A DNA stretch of 64,000 bases from Gordonia asplenii. Its GTDB lineage: Bacteria > Actinomycetota > Actinomycetes > Mycobacteriales > Mycobacteriaceae. The stretch lies in contig NZ_JABBNB010000008.1 of NCBI RefSeq assembly GCF_012933505.1, positions 124,001 to 188,000 of the forward strand, written 5' to 3'. Below the pieces are notes generated by a model. That model did no database searches. It saw only the letters and a list, made by a program, of their open reading frames with translations, and was not told the origin of the DNA. Within the stretch, counting starts at the first letter, position 1. Every line of letters begins with the position of its first letter. Below, one piece after another: positions 33,769-43,277 of the stretch. A program made the translations under genes and the position numbers.

Positions 33769-36700
33769 GTGGACTTCGGAGTTCTCGGGCCGCTGGAGGT
33801 CCGCACCGACTCGGGCGAGGTGATGGATCTCGGCACGCCCAAGCAGCGTGCGCTGATCGCCGCGCTCGTCGCGCATGTGCCGCATGCGGTGTCGGTCGAC
33901 GCCCTCATCGACATCATGTGGGGTGAAAACCCGCCTGCTTCAGTGCTTTCCACACTGCACGCATACATCTCCGGGCTGCGCCGGGTCCTCGAGCCGAACC
34001 GCGGCCGTCGGGAACAGGCGCGTGTTCTGCTCACTCAGGCTCCGGGCTACCGGCTCGCGATCGAGCGCAACGCGGTCGACGCCGAGCGGTTCGCCGACGT
34101 CGTCGCCCGCGTGGGCGCCGCACTCGACCGATCCGATGCGCTCGCCGACGCCGACTCAGCCACACTGATCGCCGACCTCGACACCGCGACCGCATTGTGG
34201 CGCGGCGAACCGTATGCCGATCTGCCCGACGGTCCGCACATCGCCGCCCAACGCAACAGGCTCGTCGAGCTGCGTGTCCTCGCCGGTCAGTCGCGCGCGG
34301 AACTCCTTCTGGCGCAAGGTGATCACCACGAGGCGGTGACCGCTCTGGATGCGCTGATCGCCGACCATCCCCTTCGCGAGAACCTGTGGGGCCTGCGTGC
34401 GACGGCGCTGGTCCGCTCGGGCAGGCAAGCCGACGCGTTGGCCGGGCTGCGCGACCTTCGCGGGTTGCTCGACGCAGAACTCGGAATCGAGCCGAGTCCC
34501 GACATCGCCGAACTCACCCGACGCATCCTCACCCAGGATCCGGCGCTACTGCAGCAACGCCGTACCGAATCGCTGACCGGTGTCGCTGCGCCGCCGCCGG
34601 TTTCCCAGCCAACTCCGCAACCCACGCGGCAGGGACTCCCCACCCTGCTGTGGCCCACCGTCGAACGGTCGGCGGAGCTGACGACCCTGTCTGATGCATG
34701 GGACCGAAGTGTCAGTGGCGCAACACAATTCGTGGTGATCACCGGCGAACCGGGAATCGGCAAGTCGCGCATCGGAATCGAGGCCGCGCGGCTCGCCGCC
34801 AGTGGGCGAGTCGCCATAGCGCGCTGCTCCCAGGACGAGGGTGCGCCGGCATTGTGGCCGTGGCGGCAGATCCTCGATCAACTCGGCAGCCCGGGCGTGC
34901 ACGGCGACGACGCGTTCTCGCTGCGCCACCACATCGTCGACGAACTTCGTTCCCTCGCCTCGACGACGCCGTTGCTCGTCGTTCTCGACGACCTCCATTG
35001 GGCCGACTCGTCGTCGCTGCGGGTACTGACGTTGCTCGCGGACAGTTGTGAGACGGACCGGCTGATGGTCGTGCTCACCTGGCGGTCGGCCCCCGAACCC
35101 ACCGGTGCGCTCGCGGAACTGTCCGAGGCGCTTGGTCGTCGCCACGCGGATCGGCTCACGCCGGCCGGGCTCACCCCGACCGGTATCGCGACGATGGTCG
35201 CCGCGGTGACTCGCCTGCACCCCACCGGCTATCAGGCCGACCTGCTGGCACGGCGCACCGACGGGAACCCGTTCTTCGTCAGTGAGTACGCGCGCCTCGC
35301 CGACCAATCCGGTGATCTGACAAAGGTTTTGACCTCCGACGACCCACCCACCGCGGTAGGCGAGGTGATTCGACGCCGACTCGGCCGGCTGCCGGACACC
35401 GCTGCGCAGGTGCTCCGCACGGCAGCGGTGATCGGACGCGACTTCGATCTGGAAACCCTCGCCGCCGCGGTCGATCTGAGCGCGGACGAGACTCTCGACA
35501 TCATCGAACCCCTCTGTGCGCTCGGACTCCTCCGCGAGGTCGGCGTCGAGCAATATCTGTTCTTTCACGCACTCGTGCGCGACGTCGCCTATGCCGAGCA
35601 GCCGGCGACGCGACGTGCCCGACGCCACGCCCGCATAGCGCAGATCCTCGACGACGCCGCGGCCGAGCCGTCGGAGATAGCCCGCCACTGGCTGGCCGCC
35701 GGGCCCGCGCACACCGCGCAGGCGTGGCGTGCTGCCGTGCGCGCGGCCGAGGTCGCCGACGGCCTCTTCGCCCACGAAGACAGCGTCGGCTATCGCCGCG
35801 CGGCGCTCGGCATCCTCGTCGCTGATCCGCGTTCGGAACCGGCCGATCGCTACGACGTTCTGCTCGATCTCGCCGAATCCCAACGGCAGCTTGGCGATTG
35901 GGCCGCGGCCACCGAGTCGGTGGCTCAGGCCATCGATGTCGCGGCCGCAATGGACGACCCGCAGCGCCTCGCCCAGGCCGCCGTCCTGCCCTCCCGTGGG
36001 GCGACGTGGTTCTCAGTCAGTCACGGTGCCACGACTCCCACCACGGTCAACGGCCTACGCACGGCCCTCGACCGGCTGCCCGCGGGCGATTCGGCGCTGC
36101 GCGTCGAGGCGATGCTGGCGCTGGCCACCGAAACCTATTACGACGCAAATGAATCCGAACGCGAGGGGCTCGTCGAGGATGCCCAGGCGATGGCGGATCG
36201 CCTCGGTGACGACGCATTGTCGCTGCAGGTCGCGCTGCGCGCCCAATTGGCGCTGTGGACGCCGTATGGGGTGTCGCGGCGACTCGTACTGATCAATCGC
36301 GCCGTCGAGCTGGCACAGCGTCTCGGCGACGACGCCGGGCTCATGCAGGCCAAGGTGACCGAAGCCATCATCTGCGGTGAGCTCGGCCGCGTCGATGCGA
36401 TGGCCGCCGCCCACCGGCGGGCGCGTGCACTGTCGGTGCAACTGCGCCAACCCTTTCCGCGGCTGGTCCTCGACGCTATGGAGGCGACCTGGCTGGCGCA
36501 GCGCGGTGAGATCGACGCGGCGTGGCGGCTTGTCGCGCAGGTGCGCGAACTCGTCGACCGGTTTCCGTTCGAGCAGGGCACCGACGCCATCGTCGGAGCG
36601 GTCGCGTCGGTGAGCCTGTGGGCCGGCACCCTCGACGGGATGCTCGACGGCCTGGCCGGCCAGGCCATCTGGCGGATCCCCAACACCTGTTCTGTCGCAG

Positions 36701-37077
36701 TCTATTTCACGCGGGTCGGACGACTCGACGAGGCGCGGGCGATCCTCGCCGAACGCGGCGTCGTGCTCCTTCCGGCGCAGTGGTTCTCGTCGCTCGAGTG
36801 GGCGTCGGCCGCTGAAGTCGCGCTCTACCTCGATGATCCCGCACTCGCCGCGCAGGCATACGAGCTCCTGACTCCGATCGCCGGCCAGTGTGCGGTATCG
36901 GGATCGAGTACCGCGTCCGGCCCGGTCGACGCCTACCTCGCCTTCGCGGCCGCCGCGCTGGGTGATCCGCAACGCGCCGCACGCCACGCCGGCGCCGCGC
37001 TGGAGCTCATGGATGAATGGCGAATTCCCTTGGTGCGAAGCTGGTTTGAGAGAGTCCGCACCGAGTTCGGATTCTGA
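33769..37077 (+). CDS. AfsR/SARP-like regulator: winged HTH, BTAD, AAA ATPase and TPR-type repeats
   Basis: An 1102-residue regulator. Residues 1-95 form an OmpR-like winged helix (MDFGVLGPLEVRTDSGEVMDLGTPKQRALIAALV). Residues about 100-250 are the bacterial transcriptional activation domain (ALWRGEPYADLPDGPHIAAQRNRLVELR). An AAA/STAND-type ATPase follows, with Walker A GEPGIGKS (326-333) and Walker B LLVVLDDLHWADSSSL (about 402), then helical TPR-like repeats to the end. There is no LuxR domain. Such proteins activate secondary-metabolism or stress genes. GTG start at 33769. The half-site array upstream suggests autoregulation; no biosynthetic cluster is adjacent. Confidence 0.9.
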   Translation: MDFGVLGPLEVRTDSGEVMDLGTPKQRALIAALVAHVPHAVSVDALIDIMWGENPPASVLSTLHAYISGLRRVLEPNRGRREQARVLLTQAPGYRLAIERNAVDAERFADVVARVGAALDRSDALADADSATLIADLDTATALWRGEPYADLPDGPHIAAQRNRLVELRVLAGQSRAELLLAQGDHHEAVTALDALIADHPLRENLWGLRATALVRSGRQADALAGLRDLRGLLDAELGIEPSPDIAELTRRILTQDPALLQQRRTESLTGVAAPPPVSQPTPQPTRQGLPTLLWPTVERSAELTTLSDAWDRSVSGATQFVVITGEPGIGKSRIGIEAARLAASGRVAIARCSQDEGAPALWPWRQILDQLGSPGVHGDDAFSLRHHIVDELRSLASTTPLLVVLDDLHWADSSSLRVLTLLADSCETDRLMVVLTWRSAPEPTGALAELSEALGRRHADRLTPAGLTPTGIATMVAAVTRLHPTGYQADLLARRTDGNPFFVSEYARLADQSGDLTKVLTSDDPPTAVGEVIRRRLGRLPDTAAQVLRTAAVIGRDFDLETLAAAVDLSADETLDIIEPLCALGLLREVGVEQYLFFHALVRDVAYAEQPATRRARRHARIAQILDDAAAEPSEIARHWLAAGPAHTAQAWRAAVRAAEVADGLFAHEDSVGYRRAALGILVADPRSEPADRYDVLLDLAESQRQLGDWAAATESVAQAIDVAAAMDDPQRLAQAAVLPSRGATWFSVSHGATTPTTVNGLRTALDRLPAGDSALRVEAMLALATETYYDANESEREGLVEDAQAMADRLGDDALSLQVALRAQLALWTPYGVSRRLVLINRAVELAQRLGDDAGLMQAKVTEAIICGELGRVDAMAAAHRRARALSVQLRQPFPRLVLDAMEATWLAQRGEIDAAWRLVAQVRELVDRFPFEQGTDAIVGAVASVSLWAGTLDGMLDGLAGQAIWRIPNTCSVAVYFTRVGRLDEARAILAERGVVLLPAQWFSSLEWASAAEVALYLDDPALAAQAYELLTPIAGQCAVSGSSTASGPVDAYLAFAAAALGDPQRAARHAGAALELMDEWRIPLVRSWFERVRTEFGF

Positions 37078-37081
37078 GAGT

Positions 37082-37792
37082 TCATGCGTCGCCGTAGCGG
37101 AAGGCGCGGCGCTCCGCGCGTGTGAACCACGGCTGCATCGCCGTCGCGATCACCGTCATCACGAACGGCACGCGGGCCAGCGCGGCCTTCCGGTCGTCGG
37201 CGTCGAGGCCCTTGAGCAACCAGGGCACCATCACGAAGATCGCGGTGGGCTTCACGCCGGTGCTGAACTGTTTCTCCAGCGCGAGCCATTGCTCGTGGGT
37301 CAGGGAGTCCTGCACAAGGGCCATCGCGCCGGTCTCCTCGTGTGCCAGATGCTCCGACAGACAATCCCGGGTCGCGGCCACGACGCTCGTCAGGCGCTCT
37401 CGGGCGGCGCCGTCCGGACCATGGGCCAACTGTGCGAATCCCGTTCCGCAGGCATCGAGTAGCGGATCGATCTCGCTGTGCTCGGCCGACATCGCGTGCA
37501 GGACCGCGGCTTGCGCGGGCGGCGTGTGGTCGATTAGGTGCGGCCACAGGACCGCGTCTTCGGCGCTGTGGTGATGGTGCAGCGCCTCGGAGAACGCGAT
37601 CCAGCGCTGCTCCAGCGCCTGCCACGTCGCACGGTCGTCGAGGGGGGTCTGGGCTACCGCCTTGCTGAAACTGTCCAGGTCGCGTCGGAAGGCGTGATGC
37701 ATCAGGTACATCATGAACGGATCGACGGGGCCGTCGGGAGCGGCGGCCTGGCCGGGCAGCATCAGTTGGACGCGGTGTGCGGTGGTGGTCAT
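37082..37792 (-). CDS. Hemerythrin HHE-domain protein
   Basis: A 236-residue protein. The four-helix HHE pattern is visible: HHAFRRDLDSF near residue 33, ALHHHHSAEDAVLWPHL near residue 70, SAEHSEIDPLL near residue 103, and LSEHLAHEETGAM near residue 147. These His/Glu/Asp residues would bind a di-iron centre for oxygen or NO sensing or storage. The C-terminal part (about 165-236) is an extension. It converges on the BTAD regulator with 4 bases between. No redox partner is nearby. Confidence 0.85.
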   Translation of the reverse strand: MTTTAHRVQLMLPGQAAAPDGPVDPFMMYLMHHAFRRDLDSFSKAVAQTPLDDRATWQALEQRWIAFSEALHHHHSAEDAVLWPHLIDHTPPAQAAVLHAMSAEHSEIDPLLDACGTGFAQLAHGPDGAARERLTSVVAATRDCLSEHLAHEETGAMALVQDSLTHEQWLALEKQFSTGVKPTAIFVMVPWLLKGLDADDRKAALARVPFVMTVIATAMQPWFTRAERRAFRYGDA

Positions 37793-37903
37793 GGCGGTCC
37801 TCGGTGTCGGTCGGCGTCGGTGCCAATGCGGTGTCGGCGGCGTTCGTTCGATTGCCGCACGGTTAGGCTTCCGCGAGGACCTTGAATTTCACTTGGAGGC
37901 GAC

Positions 37904-38473
37904 TTGACCGTTGTGGACACCGCGCTGCGAATGGGGCAGACCGGCCCCGACGTCGACGTCTACCGCTGGGTGACACAGCACCGCGGTGAACCCTGGATAT
38001 CGGTGGCCCGGGTCCTCACACTGCTCGGCACGACGATCGTGCTGACCGTCCTCACGCTGGTCGTCGTGCTCGCGCTGGCCGCCACCCGGCGCTGTTCGAC
38101 GGCCGTGCTCGTGGGAGTGGGATCGGTGTCCGGGTATGTGCTGATGGTGGCCCTCAAAGACGTCTTCGGCCGGGAGCGGCCGCCCGTCGCCGACCGGCTG
38201 CTGAAGATCGACAGCAATTCGTTTCCGTCGGGTCACGCGATGATGACCGCGATCTGCTTCGGGCTGTTCGCGGTCAGCGCCTACTACTGCAGCGCGTGGT
38301 TACGACGACACGCCTGGGTGCTGGCACTGGCGCCGGTGCTGTCGGTGCTGGTGGGGTGCACCCGGGTCTACCTGGGCGTGCACTGGATGACCGACGTGCT
38401 CGCCGGCTGGGTCATCGGGGCGCTGTGGGTGGTGTTGTGCGTGGCGGCCTGGCGCAGGCTCACCCGACGCTGA
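37904..38473 (+). CDS. PAP2-family membrane phosphatase
   Basis: A 189-residue membrane protein with about five hydrophobic segments and the three PAP2 motifs: KDVFGRERPP (near 85), PSGHAMMTA (near 107) and the R-x5-H-x3-D motif in RVYLGVHWMTDVLAG (near 150). It dephosphorylates a lipid phosphate such as undecaprenyl diphosphate or phosphatidic acid at the outer face. TTG 37904 follows GGAGG by 4 bases; GTG 37913 is an alternative at 13 bases. Its 3' end overlaps the convergent unknown gene by 14 bases. Confidence 0.88.
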   Translation: MTVVDTALRMGQTGPDVDVYRWVTQHRGEPWISVARVLTLLGTTIVLTVLTLVVVLALAATRRCSTAVLVGVGSVSGYVLMVALKDVFGRERPPVADRLLKIDSNSFPSGHAMMTAICFGLFAVSAYYCSAWLRRHAWVLALAPVLSVLVGCTRVYLGVHWMTDVLAGWVIGALWVVLCVAAWRRLTRR

Positions 38474-39029
38474 GTTCCGTCGCATCGCCGACGAGCGGTC
38501 GTACCGCCCGCCTCAGCCGTTCCAGGTCGGCGACGTCGGCGCCCGACCACCAGGCGTCGGTCGATGCGTCGCGCACCACCTGATCGGCGAGGATGGCCTC
38601 CGCCGAATTCGACAGCAGATCCTCGACGATGTCGCGGATGTGGATTTGTGCGTCCGACGGCCGGGCGTCGCCGCGGACCAGCGCCAGCTGTGCGACGACG
38701 ATCAGCAGGTCGAGTCGGCATCGGGAATCGCAGGCCGCGCCGTCGTTGACGATGGTCGCGTCGTCCGGTGAGGGGAGTGCGGCGAGGTGCGCGATCAGAT
38801 CCGCGGCGCGGCCGGCCGACAGCCGGTTCCACTCCGAGCGCATCCGGTACTTCTCGACGACTCGCAGATGTGGGCGGACCTCGGCGTCGGCGGTGTGCAT
38901 GCCGAGCACGTGCAACTGCAAGACGGTGGCGAGCTCGTCGCACAGATCCGGATTGGCATGTGCGCGTTGAAGTTCCACCAACAGGTTGGTTCGCGATGTG
39001 AACAATTGCTCGGCGAGTGCTGTGTTCAT
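38460..39029 (-). CDS. Protein of unknown function, helical
   Basis: A 189-residue, mostly helical, acidic protein without signal or membrane segments. Recognisable stretches are LFTSRTNLLVELQRAHANPDLCDELATVLQLH and RDIVEDLLSNSAEAILADQVVRDAS. I do not recognise a family. The second ATG (39029) is chosen because GAGG lies 7 bases before it; the first ATG (39035) is only 1 base from that site. Confidence 0.65.
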   Translation of the reverse strand: MNTALAEQLFTSRTNLLVELQRAHANPDLCDELATVLQLHVLGMHTADAEVRPHLRVVEKYRMRSEWNRLSAGRAADLIAHLAALPSPDDATIVNDGAACDSRCRLDLLIVVAQLALVRGDARPSDAQIHIRDIVEDLLSNSAEAILADQVVRDASTDAWWSGADVADLERLRRAVRPLVGDATELSVG

Positions 39030-39153
39030 GTTCATGCCTCGTTCAGATGAGAGACAACTGCTGTTTACAATCTCAAATCTACTCCGGCTAGGCACCGCTG
39101 CGCCGAATTTCTCATTCTCCAAGAGGCGTCGAAAGGTGAAAAACGGGCGCGGG

Positions 39154-39405
39154 TCAACCCAGTCCGTCCTGGGCGCCCTTGGCCCCGCGTCGCACCCCCG
39201 CGCGCTGCACGAGGAAGATCGTGGTGCCGAGAACGCCGACGGCCAAGCCGACCCAACACACCCGCAGCAGCCGTTCGTCGCCGATGCCGCTGACCCACAC
39301 GACGACGGTGGCGACCAGCCAAGCGACCATCCCGACGATGATCACCGGCTCGGGCGCGCGCAGCGCGGCGGGCAGTTGCGGGACCTGATCTGCTGCGTCG
39401 CTCAT
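39154..39405 (-). CDS. DUF2530-type small membrane protein (Rv0879c-like)
   Basis: An 83-residue protein with two membrane helices (VIIVGMVAWLVATVVVWV about 21-38 and VCWVGLAVGVLGTTIFLVQ about 49-67) separated by the short outside loop SGIGDERLLR, and a basic C-terminus RRGAKGAQ. Size, topology and location before MarR match the DUF2530 protein Rv0879c. Function unknown. It is divergent from the purine permease with only 22 bases between starts. Confidence 0.72.
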   Translation of the reverse strand: MSDAADQVPQLPAALRAPEPVIIVGMVAWLVATVVVWVSGIGDERLLRVCWVGLAVGVLGTTIFLVQRAGVRRGAKGAQDGLG

Positions 39406-39427
39406 TACTTCAGGTTAACTTCTTCTC

Positions 39428-40945
39428 GTGGCAGAACAGCACGCAGGCGACCAGCAGGAGACCGACCCCACCCGACCGGCGGAGTCCGATCAGCAGGCGA
39501 CGACCCGTCCGGTGAATGCGGTCGACCGATACTTCAAGATCACCGAACGCGGGTCGACGTTCGCTCGTGAGGCGCGCGGCGGCGTCGTCACGTTCTTCAC
39601 GATGGCCTACATCGTCGTGCTCAACCCGATCATCATCGGCGGCATCCCCGGTCAGCCGAAGAACGCCGACGTCCTCGGCAATGTCTTGCCGCTCGCGCAG
39701 GTGGCCGCGGTGACCGCACTGGTCGCGGGTGTCATGACCATCGTGTTCGGGCTCGTCGCCCGCTATCCCTTCGCGATCGCAACCGGTTTGGGAATCAACA
39801 GCCTGCTGGCGGTTTCCGTTGCGCCGCAGGTGACCTGGCCCGAGGCGATGGGACTCGTGGTGGTCGACGGCATCATCATCGTGCTGCTGGCCGTCACCGG
39901 TTTCCGAACTGCGGTGTTCAACGCGGTACCCGACGAACTCAAGGCGGCGATCGCCGCGGGCATCGGCTGCTTCATCGCCTTCATCGGCTTCGTCGATTCG
40001 GGTTTCGTCAAACGCATCCCCGACGCCGCGCACACCACCGTTCCCGTACAGCTGGGCATCAACAACTCGATCGCCACCTACCCGACGCTGATCTTCGCCT
40101 TCGGCGTCCTGCTGATGGGTGTGCTGATGGTCCGGCGGGTACCCGGCGGACTACTGATCGGCATCGTCATCACGACTGTTCTCTCGATCATCATTCAAGC
40201 CGTCACCGGACTCGGGTCCAGCGTCAAGAACCCGCATGGGTGGAGCCTCTCGGTTCCGGAGCTGCCGAAATCTCTCGGCAGCGCACCGGATCTGAGTCTG
40301 TTCGGCGATGTCGACCTGTTCGGCGCGTTCACCCGGATCGGGGTGCTCTCGGCGTCGGTGCTGGTATTCGCGCTGGTCCTGTCGAATTTCTTCGACGCGA
40401 TGGGGACGATGACGGGCCTGGGCAAGGAAGGCGGGTTGGCCGACGACAAGGGCAACCTGCCCGGTATCGGCAAGGCGCTGGTGGTCGAGGGCACCGGCGC
40501 GATCGTCGGCGGCGTCGGCTCGGCGTCGTCGAACACGGTTTTCGTCGAGTCCGCGTCGGGCATCGCCGAGGGGGCCCGCACGGGCTTCGCGAACGTGATC
40601 ACCGGCGGCCTGTTTCTCATTGCGATGTTCTTCACGCCGCTGTATGAGATCGTGCCGCTGGAGGCGGTCTCGCCCGCGCTGGTCGTGGTCGGTGCGTTGA
40701 TGATCGGTCAGGTGCGCAGCATCGACTTCACCAAATTCGAATACGCGTTGCCGGCGTTCCTGACGATCGTCGCGATGCCGTTCACCTACTCCATCGCCAA
40801 CGGCATCGGACTCGGCTTCATCAGCTGGGTGGTTCTTGCCGTGGCGAAGGGAAACCGACGTTCCGTGCATCCGCTGCTGTGGGGGGTCGCGATCGTCTTC
40901 GTTCTGTACTTCGCACGCGGGCCGATATCAGATTTATTGCACTGA
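39428..40945 (+). CDS. NCS2/AzgA-type purine permease
   Basis: A 505-residue membrane protein of the nucleobase:cation symporter-2 family, AzgA branch (hypoxanthine/guanine/adenine uptake). Hallmarks are DRYFKITERGSTFAREARGGVVTFFTMAYIVVLNP at the N-terminus, ATGLGINSLLAVSVAPQVTWPEAMGLVVVDG, SNFFDAMGTMTGLGKEGGLAD, and SASSNTVFVESASGIAEGARTG. About 12-14 helices. The first 35 residues are a hydrophilic acidic extension. GTG 39428. No purine riboswitch is seen in the short upstream gap. Confidence 0.92.
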   Translation: MAEQHAGDQQETDPTRPAESDQQATTRPVNAVDRYFKITERGSTFAREARGGVVTFFTMAYIVVLNPIIIGGIPGQPKNADVLGNVLPLAQVAAVTALVAGVMTIVFGLVARYPFAIATGLGINSLLAVSVAPQVTWPEAMGLVVVDGIIIVLLAVTGFRTAVFNAVPDELKAAIAAGIGCFIAFIGFVDSGFVKRIPDAAHTTVPVQLGINNSIATYPTLIFAFGVLLMGVLMVRRVPGGLLIGIVITTVLSIIIQAVTGLGSSVKNPHGWSLSVPELPKSLGSAPDLSLFGDVDLFGAFTRIGVLSASVLVFALVLSNFFDAMGTMTGLGKEGGLADDKGNLPGIGKALVVEGTGAIVGGVGSASSNTVFVESASGIAEGARTGFANVITGGLFLIAMFFTPLYEIVPLEAVSPALVVVGALMIGQVRSIDFTKFEYALPAFLTIVAMPFTYSIANGIGLGFISWVVLAVAKGNRRSVHPLLWGVAIVFVLYFARGPISDLLH

Positions 40946-40954
40946 CCTGCGTGT

Positions 40955-40972
40955 AGTTCGTTTGGACGAACT
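40955..40972. promoter_or_regulatory. Palindrome upstream of marR
   Basis: AGTTCGT-TTGG-ACGAACT, perfect 7-base arms, 58 bases before the MarR GTG start and just after the permease stop. It is a likely MarR operator overlapping the promoter; a second partial GTTCGTCGAA lies at about 41001. Confidence 0.6.
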
Positions 40973-41030
40973 CTCACCGCGACCTGCCGACTACCGAAAC
41001 GTTCGTCGAAAGCTGATCTACGCTAATCAA

Positions 41031-41540
41031 GTGAACGAAGCATTGAGCAGTATTGAGGTGATTCCCGATGGAAGCCTCGCCGGGGACTTGTCTCTGGCAG
41101 TGGTGCGGTTCGCCCGGCGGTTACGCGGACGGCGGACCAGCGGTTTGGTATCCCTCACGCAGCTGTCGGCGCTGGCGACCCTGTATCAAGAGGGGCCGAT
41201 GTCGCCGGGCGCGTTGGCGGCCGCAGAGCGTGTTCAGCCGCCGTCGATGACGCGAGTCATCGCTTCTCTCGCCGACCTCGGAATGGTCGAGCGTCAACCT
41301 CATCCATCCGACGGACGTCAGGCGATCGTCAACGTCTCGTCCGACGGCGTCGAGGTGGTCTCCGCGGAGTTCGCCGCGCGCAAAGAATGGTTGAGCGACC
41401 GTCTCGACGAACTCGCGCCCGACGACCGGGAAACGCTGCGCCGGGCCGTGGGCATCATCAACGCGATCATCACCGGCGAAGACAACCAAGGGCCGGTCCG
41501 CGCGGTGCGAAAGCCCGCGACGCACCGTTCCGGGATCTAG
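41031..41540 (+). CDS. MarR-family regulator (Rv0880-like)
   Basis: A 169-residue winged-helix repressor. The recognition region is MSPGALAAAERVQPPSMTRVIASLADLGMVERQPHPSDGRQAIV, with the wing DGRQAIVNVS. Its location after DUF2530 and before the SpoU methylase matches M. tuberculosis Rv0880. GTG 41031 places the first helix correctly. It likely represses itself and perhaps neighbouring genes through the palindrome upstream; the ligand is unknown. Confidence 0.88.
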   Translation: MNEALSSIEVIPDGSLAGDLSLAVVRFARRLRGRRTSGLVSLTQLSALATLYQEGPMSPGALAAAERVQPPSMTRVIASLADLGMVERQPHPSDGRQAIVNVSSDGVEVVSAEFAARKEWLSDRLDELAPDDRETLRRAVGIINAIITGEDNQGPVRAVRKPATHRSGI

Positions 41541-41768
41541 GGCGAGTCTCCCTGCCTGAGTGATTCCCGGTGCGCGATCGCTGGGGAATCGTTGGTCGGT
41601 GGCCGGACGTGGTGACGTCGGCGGCTGGCGTGTGGTGAACCGGTGTGAGAAATGTCTGGTCTGTGAGAGCATTCTGCCCGGCCTCAGCGGGCCACTCAGC
41701 CCGGATCCACCGACGGTAGGCCCCCTCTGCTGGTTGAGCCTTGATCCGCCGATGGTGGGCACTCTCCG

Positions 41769-41950
41769 CTGGTTGAGCCGCGAGGAGCGTTAGCGACGAG
41801 CGTGTCGAAACCACGGTGAGACAACGAATTTCGCTGAGTCGATGCAGATCAGGACAGCCCAACCGTCGGACGCACCTGCTGGGTCACGACTGGAGGTAGT
41901 CACCACGGTCGGAACGCGAGACAAACCGTCGCGCGAAATCTGTTGTTCTA
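41769..41950 (+). repeat. Family B palindromic-ended element, copy 3 (right end lost)
   Basis: Left outer end CTGGTTGAGCC (41769), inner GTGTCGAAACC (41812) and the core follow copies 1 and 2 up to GCGCGAAATCTGTTG near 41945. The expected ACCGTGGTTTCGACAC is then missing. A solo CTGGTTGAGCC lies just upstream (about 41730). The rest of the 41541-42010 gap shows no gene. Confidence 0.8.
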
Positions 41951-42010
41951 CGCCGGTGTAGCCGCAGGTCATTTCGGGACAGAGTCGCCACGTGGCTAGC
42001 TCGGGCGAGT

Positions 42011-43222
42011 CTAGAAGAACGTCCCCGCGACCGGCTGGCGCTCGGTCGCCAGCGCGGCGTCGAGCGCCGCAATCGCCTCGGCAGTCCCGCTGATCCGGCC
42101 CGCCCGTGCTAATTCCGTCGCCCGCCGCCCGCCGAAGTACAGGCTGCCGAGTGCGGCGATGGGCATGAACAGATCGGCGGGTGCGTCGGTGTCGCTGACC
42201 GACGCCGCGCCGTCGCTGACCGTCAACGCGAAACGGCCGCCGGCCGAACCGAAGTCGTCGACGACGTCGAGGACCGTAGCCACATCGGCGGCATAGCGCC
42301 GTGCAGTCAGTGCCGCCGCGACGTCGAGGATGGCGACCCACACCGTGTCGTCCGAACCGACGGTACGTACGTCGCGAAAGTTGTTGAGTTTCAACGGTAA
42401 TGAGTCGTCCGCGGGCAGCTCGGCGTGGACCGAGCCGGTACGGTCCAGACTGGTGAGCACTCGCCAGAGGGCAGAGTGTGCCGCGTCGGTGACGGCGACG
42501 GCCTCGACGACGTCGACGTCGGGGATCGTGTCGGTGGTCTTCATCCGGTACATCGCATATCCGTCGGAGTGCAGAAGGTAGAACAGTTGCGTGTACCCGG
42601 GCCGACGCTCCGGCGGTCGATCGGCGAAGATCGGCGTCCACCACGCCGGATCGCGCGTGATCGCGCCCGGATGCTGCGCGGCCCAACGTTGGTGAATCTG
42701 CGGGATCGTCTGTGCGGCTTCGGTTGTCGACGCGTAGTGCACTTCGCCGTGGGTTGTCGCCGGTGAACGCCACTGCGCACCGGTGGGGATCGACACCCGG
42801 TCGACGAACATCGCGACGCCGAACCCGAACCGCTCGTAGATCGTCGCCTCGGTCGCGGTCAGGATCGCGAACGCGTAGCCTTCGGCGCGCCACTGCGCCG
42901 ACAGTTCGGTGAGCATGGTGCGCAGAATTCCGCGACGCCGATGGGTCGGCGCCACCGACACCCAGGTGAGTCCCGCGGCGCGCTGTGGCGTGCCGCCCGG
43001 GGGAGTGATCCGCATCCGATAGAACGCGCTGAGCCCGACCAGGGGATGCGATTCGATCGCCTGATCACGCACGAGGAGCAGAGTGTCGTTCGGCAGCAGC
43101 GGTGAAAGTTCTTGTCGGCCAATGTCGTCGATGGGAACAGTCATGCCGAAGGCGCGGGCGTCGGCGGTGGCGATGTCGTCCCAGTCGGCGTCGGTGGCGC
43201 GGTCCATGCTCAACTCGCTCAT
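42011..43222 (-). CDS. Eis-like GNAT N-acetyltransferase
   Basis: A 403-residue protein of the Eis family: two GNAT-like regions and a C-terminal sterol-carrier-like domain. The acetyl-CoA site is visible as SVAPTHRRRGILRTMLTELS near residue 92, and EATIYERFGFGVA follows near residue 125. The protein ends with a hydrophobic carboxylate (AGTFF), as in Eis enzymes, where the free C-terminus takes part in catalysis. Eis acetylates lysines and aminoglycosides; the substrate here is unknown. It is divergent from the rRNA methylase gene. Confidence 0.87.
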   Translation of the reverse strand: MSELSMDRATDADWDDIATADARAFGMTVPIDDIGRQELSPLLPNDTLLLVRDQAIESHPLVGLSAFYRMRITPPGGTPQRAAGLTWVSVAPTHRRRGILRTMLTELSAQWRAEGYAFAILTATEATIYERFGFGVAMFVDRVSIPTGAQWRSPATTHGEVHYASTTEAAQTIPQIHQRWAAQHPGAITRDPAWWTPIFADRPPERRPGYTQLFYLLHSDGYAMYRMKTTDTIPDVDVVEAVAVTDAAHSALWRVLTSLDRTGSVHAELPADDSLPLKLNNFRDVRTVGSDDTVWVAILDVAAALTARRYAADVATVLDVVDDFGSAGGRFALTVSDGAASVSDTDAPADLFMPIAALGSLYFGGRRATELARAGRISGTAEAIAALDAALATERQPVAGTFF

Positions 43223-43277
43223 GGTTCCTAGACTATTGGGTCGCGGCAGGCGCCGGGCAACCCATTATTCTCACGTG

